Made by a program: the position numbers and the translations under genes
Notes under the pieces: model-generated
Seen by the model: the letters and a program-made list of their open reading frames with translations, nothing else
What the model was told of the DNA's origin: nothing
Databases searched by the model: none
In this document: in pieces, positions 12,016 to 23,544 of the stretch
Numbering within the stretch: the stretch's first letter is position 1
Layout: every line of letters starts with the position of its first letter
Assembly: GCA_032622095.1 (NCBI GenBank)
Contig: CP136065.1
Location: 214,006,151 to 214,070,150 of the forward strand
Length of the DNA: 64,000 nt
Origin: Siphonodentalium dalli
Taxonomy: Eukaryota; Mollusca; Scaphopoda; Gadilida; Siphonodentaliidae
Direction: 5' to 3'

Positions 12016-13397
12016 TGGCTGTCATCTTGGCTTCCACCCTGTATCCAGTTGATAAATTTTTATCATAATGGGCCAGACTATACCCACATCTCATGGTTCA
12101 TCTCAGTTCCGTCTCAAAGTTCTGCCCATTTCCTTTCAATAATATGGCCATAATCACAAAAGAGGTTATCCGCAAAATTCCATACTGCAACTTTAAAATG
12201 AATTTGTCATGCCCCATACGGAACTAGGATAAACATAATAGAACATAGTTGTCAGTTAATTAACTAACAGGTATAATAACCAAGTGAGTCACAATTTGCT
12301 ACCTTTTCGGATAACGCAGAGAATAATGTTCTGGATATGTGTAAAAAATTTACTTTTTACAAATTTGGTTGCCATTTTGGAAGCCATCTAGAGCAATTTA
12401 GTCTATAAACACCATAGTGTGACACATTTAAGATAGGTCAAAACAATAAACACATTTGATACCAAAGGTAGTTGCATTTTATTTGAAAAAATGGTCGAAC
12501 CTTGAAAAGTGATTTTTTGCCGATATATATGTCAAGTTTGTGAGAGAAAAGTCCAATATTTTTGACGATGTCAGTGGTGACAATAGTAACAATGACACAT
12601 GGTGTATCAGACATGTTAGTATTCAATGTATAGAATACAGATTAGCCAATGTTATACATCAACCACAACTTGTAAGCAATTGCATGACACCCTGGTGCAA
12701 TATTTACAATTTTCAATATTTTGGCGGCCATTTTGGCAGCCATTTTGAGCCAAGGTAAGATTTTTGGTTCCAGAGAATTGGAATATTCATAGGTAATGAT
12801 ATGCCTCACTTGCATTACAATTTTCTTTTCATTTCTAGTTGAAATATGACTAGAATCCCAATTGTGATATTTTTGTAAAATTTTGTACCGCGTTCTGTAA
12901 AATCGAATTTTTGACGGATTGGAAGGGGTTAGGGCCCCAATAATTGCATATTTAATTGCTCCAATGATCGGTTAATATACAAAACACAAAATAAAGTTGC
13001 ATTACTCAACCAGTTCCAAACAGCAGGAAATGAACAAGAAGATATTTGTGTAAAAATGTCATATTTTCAACTTCCGGCGGCCATATTGGCGGCCATCTTA
13101 TGATAATTTAGATATGTTTTGGCCCAAATGAACCGTGGTCTCCTCCCAACTATAATTTTATTGAGAAATCTGTGAGAAGATGCGATTTTCACAAGAAAAG
13201 GATAGCATAAACCACCCAACCCAAAAACTGAGATTTTCAAAAAGGTCAAGGTCAAATTGAAGGTCAAGGTGACCTCCAAAATCTGGAACCAGCCAGTTTA
13301 GTGATACTCACCAACCACTTAACAAATTCTGAAAGTTTGGCGCTTCTATCACAAAGTGAACGATTTTTATGTTTTCCTGTAATTATCCCCCCCCACT

Positions 13398-14572
13398 ACA
13401 ACTTGTACTAACCCATCAGCCGAACTACTAATCGTATTCCAAGCACTGCTACTCGATGCCACGGAAGCGACCGATTTTTTGAAACGTAGAAGTTCGTCAT
13501 ATGTACAAGTTACGCCAAAATCTTACCAACTCATTGGAGTCTCTCAAAACCACAGCCAAACTGATCTACAGCGGGATTGCAACTCTTAACAGAGACGATG
13601 TGATGATGTTACCGATCAAGAAAGCCGGAAGGGTGCGATCGAGATCCGGAGATAGACTCCCAAGACAATCGAGCAGAGATTCGCTCACATACTGAGAAAC
13701 ATTCTGGGTATTCAATTCTGAGTCATAACTGTTTTTGTCTATCTCTATATCGCGAATTTCTCGCGAGATTGTCTCCTTCATAGTTTTTATCGATGCTAGT
13801 AGATCATCGTTTTGGTCGTCAACAATTCTCATCACAGAGCCGACACGTTGTCTCATTGCTAGAATTAACGCGATAGACGGCGACGACAGAATGAGAAGAT
13901 CGTGACCAAATATTTCAGATAGCCTTGAAACAAGCGTCCGGCGTGCCAAACTAACACCACCGAGCTCGATGTACTTGGAGTATACATCTACGGAGCTCCA
14001 ACTCGATGATTAATCGCTTCTCATGAAGTCAACTACTCCATCCAGGGCAGGATCTGCATCAGCTGTGTCTTTTAAAGTTTGTGACGCAGCTGTCACGTTT
14101 CTCGAAGACATGAATTTCTGTCGACAGTCAGAATGATAGCGAGCATCTGCAGCATGTAGATCCCTGAGCGTACCACTGACTCGAACTTTGACTTGTTCTG
14201 ATAACTGATCATTTCGTTTGTCACATACCCGCAACACCTCTTCTTTGGGAGATATTTTGTCGGCATTTCGCCCGATTTGCCTAAAATATAGGACGGTCTC
14301 CACCTGGATGGATTTCTTACGTCCTGGTCTACATCACAACGCTCACCGCAGAATGGGCAATCGGTTCTGAAATTGAATAGTGCAATTTCAGATCGCCTTT
14401 TCATTTTGGCTGGAGGCATTTCGTGTGAGCTTACACTTGCGCTTTCTTTGCGTTTCCGAGCCGTTTCCAAAGATCTAGGGTGCAAATATTTATCAATGCA
14501 AGATCTGTGCGAATCTAGAACGAGATTGCGATCGGCTTCGTATCGAGGCCACAGAACTGTGTGTAGTCCATC
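13398..14572 (-). pseudogene. Multicopy invertebrate gene family, 5' third (zinc cluster), decayed
   Basis: This is the N-terminal part of the gene continued at 5249-8280. A possible start is the ATG near 14571 (MDYTQFCGLDTK), but frame changes make the true start uncertain. In order: LHPRSLETARKRK; a zinc-type cluster CPFCGERCDVD (14359-14327); after a frameshift near 14300, EEVLRVCDKRND and LHAADARYHSDCRQKFM (a second Cys/His set near 14135); TAA at 14010; VDVYSKYIELGG; RRTLVSRLSEIFG; and, after TAG at 13566 and a frameshift, LLRFKKSVASVASSSSAWN up to GLVQV at the insertion point. Spacing of CxxCxxxC and HxxxC suggests metal binding. No introns are visible. Confidence 0.65.
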
Positions 14573-14589
14573 GCCGCAGACTTAACTAT

Positions 14590-15540
14590 ATGTTAAGATT
14601 TTTTCAACCCGCTTGTGTAAAACTTTAACGAAACGACTACTCGAGTCTTCATAACTGTACAGGCTTGCGAAAAAACAAAGGTTTGCCATGACAACCAAGT
14701 TCCCGATAAACCTCAAAACAAGGAGCAGGTGAACACAAGCTCGAAACAACAAACAAAATGAGTAAGAAAATGTAATCAAAAGCTTAACAAATGGGAAGAG
14801 ATTCAAATAACAAATATCATCAAGCAATAAGATGGCAAACAATTAACCGAACAATGGATGCAAGGAGAGGACGAGGAAATCTGAGATTTGATTCGAATCA
14901 GAGAATCGCACGAACACGTCTATGCAAGGTGAGTGACAAGAAGACACTGACGACATATGTACAGCGAAGAATGTGAGTGTTCACAGATCATAACGCTCTT
15001 TATTTAAAACATTTTAAAACAACGCTCTTTATTTAATACGTTTTCTCGCGGCTTATAGGAGGAGAATCGCAGATATGTTGTATATGCCTATGCTCATTAT
15101 CACTACTGAATTCGGCCCCCTGGTTCAATGTTTTGGTGACAATCAGCGGGATTTAGTTGAAATTTTCAAAAAAATGAAAAAAAGTCTACACTTTCGGCCG
15201 ATATTTTCGCTGCATTTTGGATTATTTTTTAGCCGGCGTCGATACCAAATCGACGTTTCTGGTATCTGAAACCGTTTTCAGTCCGAAACCGGAGTTTGTA
15301 TATGTTTTCAATTGCAAACTATGGATTTAAGAGAAAAACGTGTTTCTCGATATTGTTTTGGAGGTCATTTTTTTCGGGGCTAATACATTTTTGTTTTCCT
15401 CAATGCTGACAGAAGTCCAGCCGATTGATTATTATTGTGTGGTGTCTCGACTAACAGAAACCACAGCGAAAAAAACTGTATACGCCAAAATACGCAGGTC
15501 TGCCTCGGCTGCCGGACTATATGCAGTCCTTATCTTATGA
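14590..15540. other. Unassigned; holds two AACGCTCTTT motifs
   Basis: No gene is supported. AACGCTCTTTATTTAA occurs at 14992 and again at 15021, 29 bp apart. The same 10-mer is shared with the MITE and dispersed-repeat modules at 17.5, 18.4, 24.6, 25.7 and 46.1 kb. Confidence 0.5.
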
Positions 15541-15546
15541 CAAATT

Positions 15547-16330
15547 TTATGTCATCTTATGTATAGATAAGGGCACACCCAAATGCACTGTAGAATCGAC
15601 TTCCTTCAGAGTAGAAGAGGAGCTACCAAACCTCAAATTTCGGTTGCTTCTAATCTGATCAGATTTTGTTTCATTAAAAACCACAATGACCGTTTTCGTA
15701 GGGTTATAGTTATATCTCCACTCTCTTCTATAAGTTATACACATTTCATGCAAATGAGTTAAGCCAGATTTACTAAGGGAACGTAAAATTATATCGTCTG
15801 CGTGAATTTTTGCTGAATAGTTTATATCATGAATCTGAAGTCCGAAAGGTAGGTTTGCTAACGTTTGAAGCAATTCATCTATGTATATCGTATATAGGAG
15901 AGGTGACAGATTATACCCCTGCCTGATCCCTACCCCTGCCTGATCCCTTGGTACGCTGTTAACCATCTTGATGTCGAGTTATTAAAACGGACATAGCATT
16001 GTAAGTTAGTAAGAAAGGCATGAAACATGTGCCATATTTTTCCAACGAAACCTCTCTCTAAGAGCTTATATAGTAGGCCATTTATCCAGACACAATCAAA
16101 GGCGTTTTGTGTATCCAACATGCAGGCGAAGAGTTTGTCGTCACGCTCTCCGGTATACGATATACCAGCGCGGGAGGGTTCTGTAATATATCGAAGCTTC
16201 GGGATTATTTCCATCGAATAAAAACGTTTGCTTGATTTCACATCGAATCGAACCTGGAACGTTCGCAGATGATCGCAAACACATGAACGTATTCGAAAAC
16301 GCGGGAGGAGTGATTTAGACCTTGCCACAT
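15547..16330 (-). pseudogene. LINE reverse transcriptase remnant
   Basis: Minus-strand frames contain RT motif A in altered form (CMLDTQNAFDCVW), motif B (YQGIRQG, then GIRQGYNLSPLLYTIYIDE) and a motif C equivalent with HADD instead of the usual YADD/FADD. The two frames are separated by a short tandem duplication of CCCTGCCTGATCCCTA (15917-15949), which repeats the QG stretch and shifts the frame. The substituted catalytic box and the frameshift mean it is inactive. Clade is not assigned. Confidence 0.8.
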
Positions 16331-16393
16331 TTGTAATGCCATACAGTCAATCGAAGTCGACGAAACACGGATAATCATTGTAAATAATTGATT

Positions 16394-17320
16394 GTCCCCC
16401 GAAAAATTTATTTTTGGGGGACTATTGTAATCAGCCGCGTCCGTCCGTCCGTCCGTCCGGAGTTATAACTCCAGTAATGCTCATCCGATTTGATTGAAAC
16501 TTGGTATGTAGGTGTCTCAACCACGAACACAGGTGCTCTGTGGTTTTATCCGATGTTCTTTTATGGAGTTATTTCCCTTTTTCAACTTTGTTTTTACTTA
16601 GAAAATTTCTCACTTTTTCGATTTCCGGATGATATCTCAAGTTTGGATCCTTTAATTGCTAATACCGTTTGTATGTAGATAAGTCATATCAAGATACAGT
16701 TTGCTTTCGAATTTGAGTTTGATCCGATGATTTTTCCTAGAGTTATGGACTTTTTTTCGACTTAGAAAATTCAATTTTCTTCTTTTTTCTTTGGTTTGGA
16801 CTGTTCAATTTAAAATTCCGTTTTTTTTGTGAGTCAATGATATCAAAATACAGGTCAAGTTCGAATTTGAGTTGATCCGATGATTTTTATCAGAGTTATG
16901 GGCTTTTCGACTTAGAAAATTAAATTGTGCTTGTTTTTTTCTGTGGTTTCCGATGATAACTCAAGTTTGGATTGTTTAATTGGAAATTCTGTTGTTTTTT
17001 TTGCGGGTCGTTCATATCAAAATACAGGTGAAGTTCGAATTTGAGTTTGATCCAATGATTTTTCCCAGAGTTATGGGCCTTTCGACATTTTTGTATATTT
17101 TCTGTATGAGGGTCCGTTCATGGTGTAATCGACTCCTACAGTTTTTATCGTAGATATTTGAAACTTCAGAGTATTGTTACCCACATATTGGAGATGTGCA
17201 ACATGTATATAGATGACGGAAAAATTATTTCCTTACGGAATTATTAACCCTTTCGACATTTCAACATTTGTTTTAATTTCTTTAACAAAGCGGCGTCGAC
17301 TTGCCACGTTTTCGGGGGAC
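16394..17320. mobile_element. Modular 'GTCCGTCC' element bounded by GTCCCCCGAAAA
   Basis: GTCCCCCGAAAA at 16394 is repeated inverted as TTTTCGGGGGAC at 17309-17320. Next to the left end is a run of GTCC (16440-16460). The body consists of three to four related modules of about 130 to 150 bp, each with TTCCGGATGATA, TCAAGTTTGGAT, TTCGAATTTGAG and AGAGTTATGG. I know such modular repeats from bivalve and other invertebrate genomes; no protein is encoded. Confidence 0.65.
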
Positions 17321-17439
17321 ACTGTGGTCGGCTGACCTTTTATTTATATTTACCTTTAAACGATTTATTTATTCGAGCTCCAAATTTTGTCTGCGTAATT
17401 TGGAAGGAGGTATAAGATAGGTTGAAATATGCATGAAAT

Positions 17440-17665
17440 ATTGATATACGGCCTGATATGCTCTGAAAACTACTTGCCATGGTCACAGCCATTTTCCAGC
17501 TGTTTTCACTGTTTTGCACATAAGTGAAAGAAACGCTCTTTATGTTTACCACATCAGGAATAGACCAACACGGAACGCTCTTTGCCATGTTCTATGCCAT
17601 GCTTGTGGCTGTTTTTGTTTTGTGTGACCCAAACATTGTCTTCAAAGTTGTATTTTTATACACTC
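17440..17665. repeat. Dispersed repeat carrying a paired AACGCTCTTT module
   Basis: Matches 46020-46255 over most of its length (shared GATATACGG, ATATGCTCTGAAAA, TCACAGCCATTTT and ATCAGGAATAGAC). AACGCTCTTT occurs at 17532 and 17574, 42 bp apart, with ATCAGGAAT between them. Confidence 0.6.
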
Positions 17666-17689
17666 ATTTTTATTGGTTTATTTTTATTG

Positions 17690-17960
17690 GTTTGTTCATC
17701 TGTCGGAACGTCGGGCCGCTGTCCGTCCGTCCGTTCGCTTTATTTCGTTTCCGGATAATAAGTTTAGTAAGTATGAACTGAATGGTATGAAATTTGGTAT
17801 GCGGGTTTACTAGCACAACATACAGATCAAATTCAAATTCGGGTTCCGCCCGCCAATTTTCACAAGAGTTGTGGACCTTTTTGTTGGAAGTTGTACTCAC
17901 TATTTGTTTCCGGATGATAACTTTAGTAAATCTGAACTGAATGGAATCTACGGTAGCGGT
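17690..17960. repeat. Fragment of a second GTCCGTCC modular repeat
   Basis: A GTCCGTCCGTCC run at 17722 is followed by TTTCCGGATAATAAGTTTAG and one further related module at 17909. The layout is that of 16394-17320 but the modules are only distantly similar. Confidence 0.5.
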
Positions 17961-18202
17961 AAGTGATGTCTATATATGCGGTAGCTAAATAGTTATGCAA
18001 AAAGAACAAAAACATATGATTTAGTAACATATCGTCGCGATAGTAATGTCACAAGCCTGACAATGTCACAAAGATAATTTAAAGTGATGTGAAACACTCC
18101 GATAGGGTGATCAGATAGAGATGGAGAATAATTTTGTTCAAAGTAGTTATTTTTACAAATATATCTAAATTTACAACACACACTTTCATTATAATCTATT
18201 AA

Positions 18203-18698
18203 TTAAAGGCACGGTTGGCCTTAATTGTCGAAAATATTCATATTTGTTCCAAACACCGTAAACAGAAACACATTAAAACGCATACAGTTTCGTCCATATA
18301 TACCATGACCATCGCGTAAACAGCATGTTATCATAAAGACCTACTATATTTTACCTAAGCCTGATTATGTTACAGAACACAGCACAATGCTACTGGCTAA
18401 TCACATCCTAATGGCATAAACGCTCTTTATTAGCTCCCTATCAGGAATTCACCAACAAAGAACGCTCTTTATGTTTACCATCATAATATAAACAAACGCC
18501 AGAAAAGTAACTTTTTATGCTTTTGTTTACATAACAATGGTCAAACATATGACAATAACATACTGTTTATGCGATATTTCTTATTTGTATACGGACAAAG
18601 TCTGTCTACATTTTGATGTTCTTTCTGTTTGTGGTGGTTTTTGACGTGTGGAAATATTTTCACATGATACCCACCGCCAAGGCCAACCGTACCTTTAA
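18203..18698. mobile_element. TTAA-flanked MITE, family 1, copy 1
   Basis: The left end is TTAAAGGCACGGTTGGCC; the right end is the inverse, GGCCAACCGTACCTTTAA. TTAA sits at both outer edges, as expected for a TTAA target duplication. The body shares ATATTCATATTTGTTC, GCGTAAACAG and the paired AACGCTCTTT module (18419 and 18461) with copies at 24385-24915 and 25467-25914. It has no coding capacity. TTAA targeting fits piggyBac- or Kolobok-type transposases, which cannot be told apart here. Confidence 0.75.
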
Positions 18699-18699
18699 A

Positions 18700-19286
18700 T
18701 GCAGTGACTTCCGATGGCGAAATCGCTTTCGTTAGGTTATCGTCGATAGAAGCGTCCCGTGGTTACAATTTAGCGTATTTCAGACAATGTTTTCTATGGA
18801 GTGGTACGGTCGATTTGCTTGAGATTTTCGGTCATGTTAGTAGAATTATACATTCCCCCAGTTGGCATAGCACCTGAACACTAACTTATCAGTTTCACGC
18901 ACCCGAACAAGTCCATAAGATGTATTTAATGCGAAGCATCGTTAAACTGTAATATGGGTATTTGGTTTTGGTGCTGTGATATCATAATGAGTTTACAAGA
19001 TTCAGTGAAATTGTGGTGTACTGTCCAGCAAGGTGTGATTAGTTTCAACATTTAATTTTAACTTTCATCAAGATATTTTGTTAATAACATACAATGATAC
19101 ATGTACATGCATAGCAGCATGTTAATATTATGTACTATTGTTGTATTTATAATTTATCTAACATATAGTTGTAATGTGACCTGTTTTAAGTCATTTACTG
19201 AATATTTGGTAACTATGTAGTTTCACGTGCAGATTGATACTTATCATCTGTTCATTGTTTTCCAGGGAAGTGTTGCTGCCGCGGAT
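18700..19286. other. Unassigned, no gene seen
   Basis: No recognisable coding sequence or repeat between two MITEs. Confidence 0.5.
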
Positions 19287-19676
19287 TTAACCCTTTACCC
19301 AACAAACCGGCCAAATAAAGCTTCAACAGCCTAAAATATCTTCGGTCTGTCTCAATAGAACCATACAAATATGGATATCATTGGAACCGGCTCCTTGACC
19401 ACATTGTGATAGTTACAGTTATGCCCTGTGCCAATGCATTCTCTTATATATGCGAGTCGACCATAGGTCGCCTCGCATATATAAGAGAATGCATTGGCCT
19501 AAAAAAAATCTTTTTTTAACACTTTTTACCATTTTTTCTTACAATCTTTAACAATTTTATAATTTTTAATGTGTTAAGCCAATGCATTCTCTTATATATG
19601 CGAGGCGACCTATGGTCGACTCGCATATATAAGAGAATGCATTGGCACAGGGCCCTTCTGTTGGGTAAAGGGTTAA
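19287..19676. mobile_element. piggyBac-like MITE, copy 1
   Basis: Ends are TTAACCCTTTACCCAACA and its inverse, with TTAA at 19287-19290 and 19673-19676. Two internal ~68-bp palindromes (CCAATGCATTCTCTTATA through GTCGACC to the inverse) flank an AT-rich spacer, so the element is a palindrome of palindromes. The long asymmetric side (AGCTTCAACAGCCTAAAATA) is on the left, opposite to the two other copies. TTAA plus CCC(T)TT termini are characteristic of piggyBac-type elements. Confidence 0.8.
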
Positions 19677-20950
19677 GATGGAGATGAACGTTTTGCATAA
19701 ATACAGCCATGACCCGGAACTGATCTCAGCCCAATTTTTCATTGAACAACATGAATGACATGAAAATTCTCAAACTTAAACAAATATTTGCGGGCAGTTG
19801 TCTTTCTAAGTGAAAATAATCATACAATTTTATGATTCATGAAAATTAAGTCTCCTCTCATGATCGTAAGATATGATATAATGGATATATGATCTGCACT
19901 TTGAAACAAATCTAATTTACAGAAGTTCTTGGTACCTGAAAACGTTGAAATTTTAAATATTTTCTATGCCATAAAAATGAAGTAAATTAAAATAACCAAT
20001 TGTTGGGTGGTTCTTAAATATTCTATCACAATAATCGCTTGTACCAATTTTTCATAAATAAATTCCTGACAGATTTTGAAAAAATCCATTTTGAAATACC
20101 AGGAAATTTTGGCCAAACGTGCATCTGACCCTTAGAGAATCGCAGATAACCGTGGCGTAACATGATTTTCTCTGAAATAATTATCTACTGACGCCCAGTT
20201 TCTTCTATTCTAGTAAAGTACAGTTTTTTGGTTAGGAACAAAACATGCGACATATGGAACATCATATACTGTGTTATCTGGTTATGGAAATGTCACTGTT
20301 TGCTCCAGTTATGCTTAAAATCGTTTCACTTGGAGAACCATAAATGATTTATAGAATAACAACTGCGAATTATAGAAACGAAGGTTTTAATATAGAAACT
20401 CAAGTTAACGTCATTTGCTTCAAATAAATTGTGCACACCATATGTATATATATTGTTATCACAATATAATCACAAACAGACCTGTAATCCTTGAAACATG
20501 CATCATACAATGAAACTAACTTTTGCAATATATATTCTCATATGTATTGATGATCAACTTTATCAACTAAATTTGGGTCGGATGGTGGGCCAACCGGGCA
20601 CATAAGAAGCTGAACGTAGAATTAGCGCTAACATCTTCGTTTGCGTGCAAGCACACCTTAGAAAATCGAGAAACCCGATTCAATAGTAATCAACGCTTAT
20701 CACGTGTATAACGTGTGAACCACTGTCGGCAATCACCCAGATATGCCCTGTCGATTTAACCCACGTCGATATAATATTTTTCATTAACACCCTTTTTTTC
20801 AAATAATTTTTCGTTCAACTTCAATAAAGTAATATATGTTCAATCGTGTGGCCTAGTGTTATTTTGGACCAATGCATCTGCGTTTGATCTGCTGGATACA
20901 TGTGGTTCACTGCATCGGATGCAGTTGTATTCTGATTTAAGTTAAATTCC
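19677..20950. other. AT-rich stretch without recognisable features
   Basis: No coding sequence, strong repeat or RNA gene can be supported on either strand. Confidence 0.5.
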
Positions 20951-20954
20951 AATG

Positions 20955-21297
20955 TTAAGGTGGGACATTCTTCTACATGTATAGTTCCGATAAGTAAAAC
21001 TCCATACATCAACCAAATATTGGCAGAAAGGAACATGACCCTTTGTACTTATTTGACCGTTCACCTTTATGTGATAGAGAGATATCCACCCAACAAACAT
21101 AATAACAAAATAACAAGCAACAACAATCCTATATTCTTGAAAGCATGTGGTAATGTATTTTGAAAATAACATTACTGATTATCTACAATTTTAAATATTC
21201 ATCTTTTTTGGAAGTATGGTAACTTGTCTGCAAGGGTGTGATCTTTTAGTTTCTTTTAGATTAGAATAGCATTTTCGTGATGTTTTGCTGAACTTCA
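20955..21297. repeat. Partial third copy of the 24-26 kb tandem unit
   Basis: Shares ATAGTTCCGATAAGTA, CAAATATTGGCAGAA, GGAACATGACC and the tail TCATCTTTTTTGGAAGTA with the duplicated units at 24255-26470. At the point where those units carry a family-1 MITE, this copy has no insert, so it acts as an empty-site comparison. Confidence 0.6.
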
Positions 21298-21298
21298 G

Positions 21299-23544
21299 GG
21301 CCGGATTCATCATCTCCGTTTTATATCTCCGAGTTTAAACCTCGTTTAAACATACATTGGCAGTCCAGCCAAACCGGGTCTAAGGGGGCGTTTTTGTCGT
21401 TCAGTTCCCAACTAATTGACAACTCGATTAGGGGATATGAGCATATGGTCAAATTACCCTCTAACCTATCGGACCAAAAGACAAGCCGATATAATGGTAT
21501 CTGACATGTCATAAATCATCGCGAACGCGTGCACGATTTATTCATTGAGAAATGAGTATCGCCCATGGACCATTAATCCGATCTCTTTGTGGGTTTAAAT
21601 CAATCTGAGAAAGGGCATGTTTCTCAACACGAGCTTCGCGCGCTGTTTATCACTTTGTTTGTGATTGATTTTCTGCAAGATGCTTTACCCGCAAATACAA
21701 AATTTGGTGTATTTACATGTATATCTGTATATATTAAAGGGTATAGGTAGGAGCTGTATATATGTATGTCCGTTTTAAAAACAAGAAAAATTCAATTAAA
21801 AAAAATAAAAAAAATGGTGTTGTTAAATTGATTAAGGAGTTGTATTTTTAAACAATATTTAAACTTTATAGTAATATTTGTTTGTTTTAAATTTAATTAA
21901 AACATTTTTTGAATTAAAATGTTCAAAGATCAAAGTGTGCGCAAATGTGACACAGGCTCCTGTCGCACGAAGGTGCTGCGGGCCCCTCTGACGCTGAATA
22001 AAGGCTCCATAATCGCGTCAATCCTGGACCAAGAGGTCAGTCGAGTAAAAGCAATTTGCTTATGAGTACACACCAGAGGCGGAATCTCAACTGTTTGAAG
22101 TGGGCAACTATAAAGAGTCACAGCTTTTAATAAAGAAATATATTACATGCGTTGCTTTTTTCAATGTAATAAATATTCCGTCATGCAGAAAATCAAAAAG
22201 TTCCCAGGTTTTGAACTGGTAGAATATTATGGGAATTTATGGGCGGAGCCAGAGTAGAGCTTTGTGGCATGATCTACATCAAAATAAGTTGTAAAATTTG
22301 TCTCATGTAGCAATATAAGTTCAGGATTGCAAACTATGTGTATATCATATCTGGCCATGCAGTAGCATCGTTTTGGTGTCAAAATTAAAACGTAGAACCA
22401 TTCAATGGATTCGTAGAAAACACCAGTATTTGTGATTGCCACAAGCCAAAAAAAAACCCACAATATAGTTGTAAAAATCATACTGAAGGAACATGTCCAT
22501 ATCTGAGTTAAGCTCGCGTGCGAATGAATCAACTGTGACATGATAGCACCAGTCGGCAGCCGCCACTTAGACACGCCCTTACTCGAGATAATTTACAGCT
22601 TCACCCTTTGATTGATTGTTTGCCGCGATGAAGAAAAGACGGATTCGTCATCTCAAGTTTAGCCTCGGTAAAGCTGGTTTAGATGGACCGCCGAATTAGA
22701 TGGTTTAGTTGCCGGTTTAAGCCTATAAAACGCACAAAAATATTAAAAATTGACAAATACTTATCCCCACACGCTTTATAGGTGTGAGTGCTTCTCGCTT
22801 ATAAATTTCCAATCAAAATATGGTCGCTGTCGTAATTATTGATTTTCGCAATCAATAAAACGAGGCGGTCCTCAGTAGGAAAGTACGATTAATTATCTCG
22901 ACAATACAGAAACACTACTACTAAAACCACGGTCTGGCTGGACCAGGTTTAAACTAAAGGTGACGAATGCGTCACTTAGACCTGCGGTCGCGGGTTTAAC
23001 CCTTTACCCAACAGAACGGCCCTGTGCCAATGCATTCTCTTATATATGCGAGTCGACCATAGGTCGCCTCGCATATATAAGAGAATGCATTGGCTTAACA
23101 CATATTAAAAATGATGAAATTGTCAAAGAGTGTAGAAAAATATTATAAAAATTGTTAAAAAATGTAAGAAAAAATTCTAAAATTGTTAAAGAATGAAAGA
23201 AAAAATGGTAAAAAGTGTTAAAAAAAGATATTTTTTAGGCCAATGCATTCTCTTATATATGCGAGGCGACCTATGGTCGACTCGCATATATAAGAGAATG
23301 CATTGGCACAGGGCATAACTGTAACCATCACAATGTGGTCAATGAACCGGTTCCAATGATATCCATATTTGTATGGTGTTATTGAGACAGACCGAAGATA
23401 GTTTAGGCTGTTGAAGCTTTATTTGGGCGTTTTTTGGCCGTTTTGTTTGGTAAAGGGTTAAACCACGGATTTTGCTGACTCACGGCAGTTTAAACCTAGA
23501 GGTTTACGTAGATCGGGTTTAAACCTGAGATTACGAATCGGGCC
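21299..23544. mobile_element. Harbinger-like element with CAG target duplication
   Basis: Left end GGCCGGATTCATCATCTC, right end the inverse of GGCCCGATTCGTAATCTC. CAG occurs directly outside both ends (21296-21298 and 23545-23547). The related segment at 26482-26510 has the uninterrupted site ACTTCAGATGTTCACATTG, and here the same sequence is split after CTTCAG and resumes at CAGAAGTTCGCATTG. GG(C)CC termini with a 3-bp CWG duplication fit the PIF/Harbinger superfamily. No transposase frame is present, so it is non-autonomous. Subterminal copies of GTTTAAACC occur near both ends. A piggyBac-like MITE is nested at 22996-23461. Confidence 0.75.
22996..23461. mobile_element. piggyBac-like MITE, copy 2, nested in the Harbinger-like element
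   Basis: TTAACCCTTTACCCAACA at the left and GGTAAAGGGTTAA at the right, TTAA at both edges. It contains the same two ~68-bp inner palindromes as copy 1, with the long side on the right and a longer AT-rich spacer. Nesting shows it arrived after the Harbinger-like element. Confidence 0.8.

Larger units (their letters stand above)
8281..13397. mobile_element. 5.1-kb foldback element inserted in the multicopy-family gene
   Basis: Inverted arms run from AGTGGGG... at 8281 to ...CCCCACT at 13397. The tips carry homopolymers: 29 G at 8284-8312 and 8 C at 13387-13394. Unique arm sequence (8313-9660 and 12015-13386) pairs closely, including TGATAGAAGCGCC near 8337 with its inverse near 13345, and the AAGGTCAAGGTCAAATTG block. 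Inside the arms a ~42-bp minisatellite runs in opposite directions. The flanks are ACAAT (8276-8280) and ACAAC (13398-13402), a 5-bp target duplication with one mismatch. The host gene reads VQV-V before and VDNFDAD after, so the insertion point is inside a codon run. No transposase is seen; the element is non-autonomous or its enzyme is unrecognised. Confidence 0.85.

Noticed and set aside
13501-13695. Plus-strand frame MYKLRQNLTNSLESL...
   Set aside because: It is antisense to the decayed multicopy-family gene, whose minus-strand frames carry recognisable family blocks.
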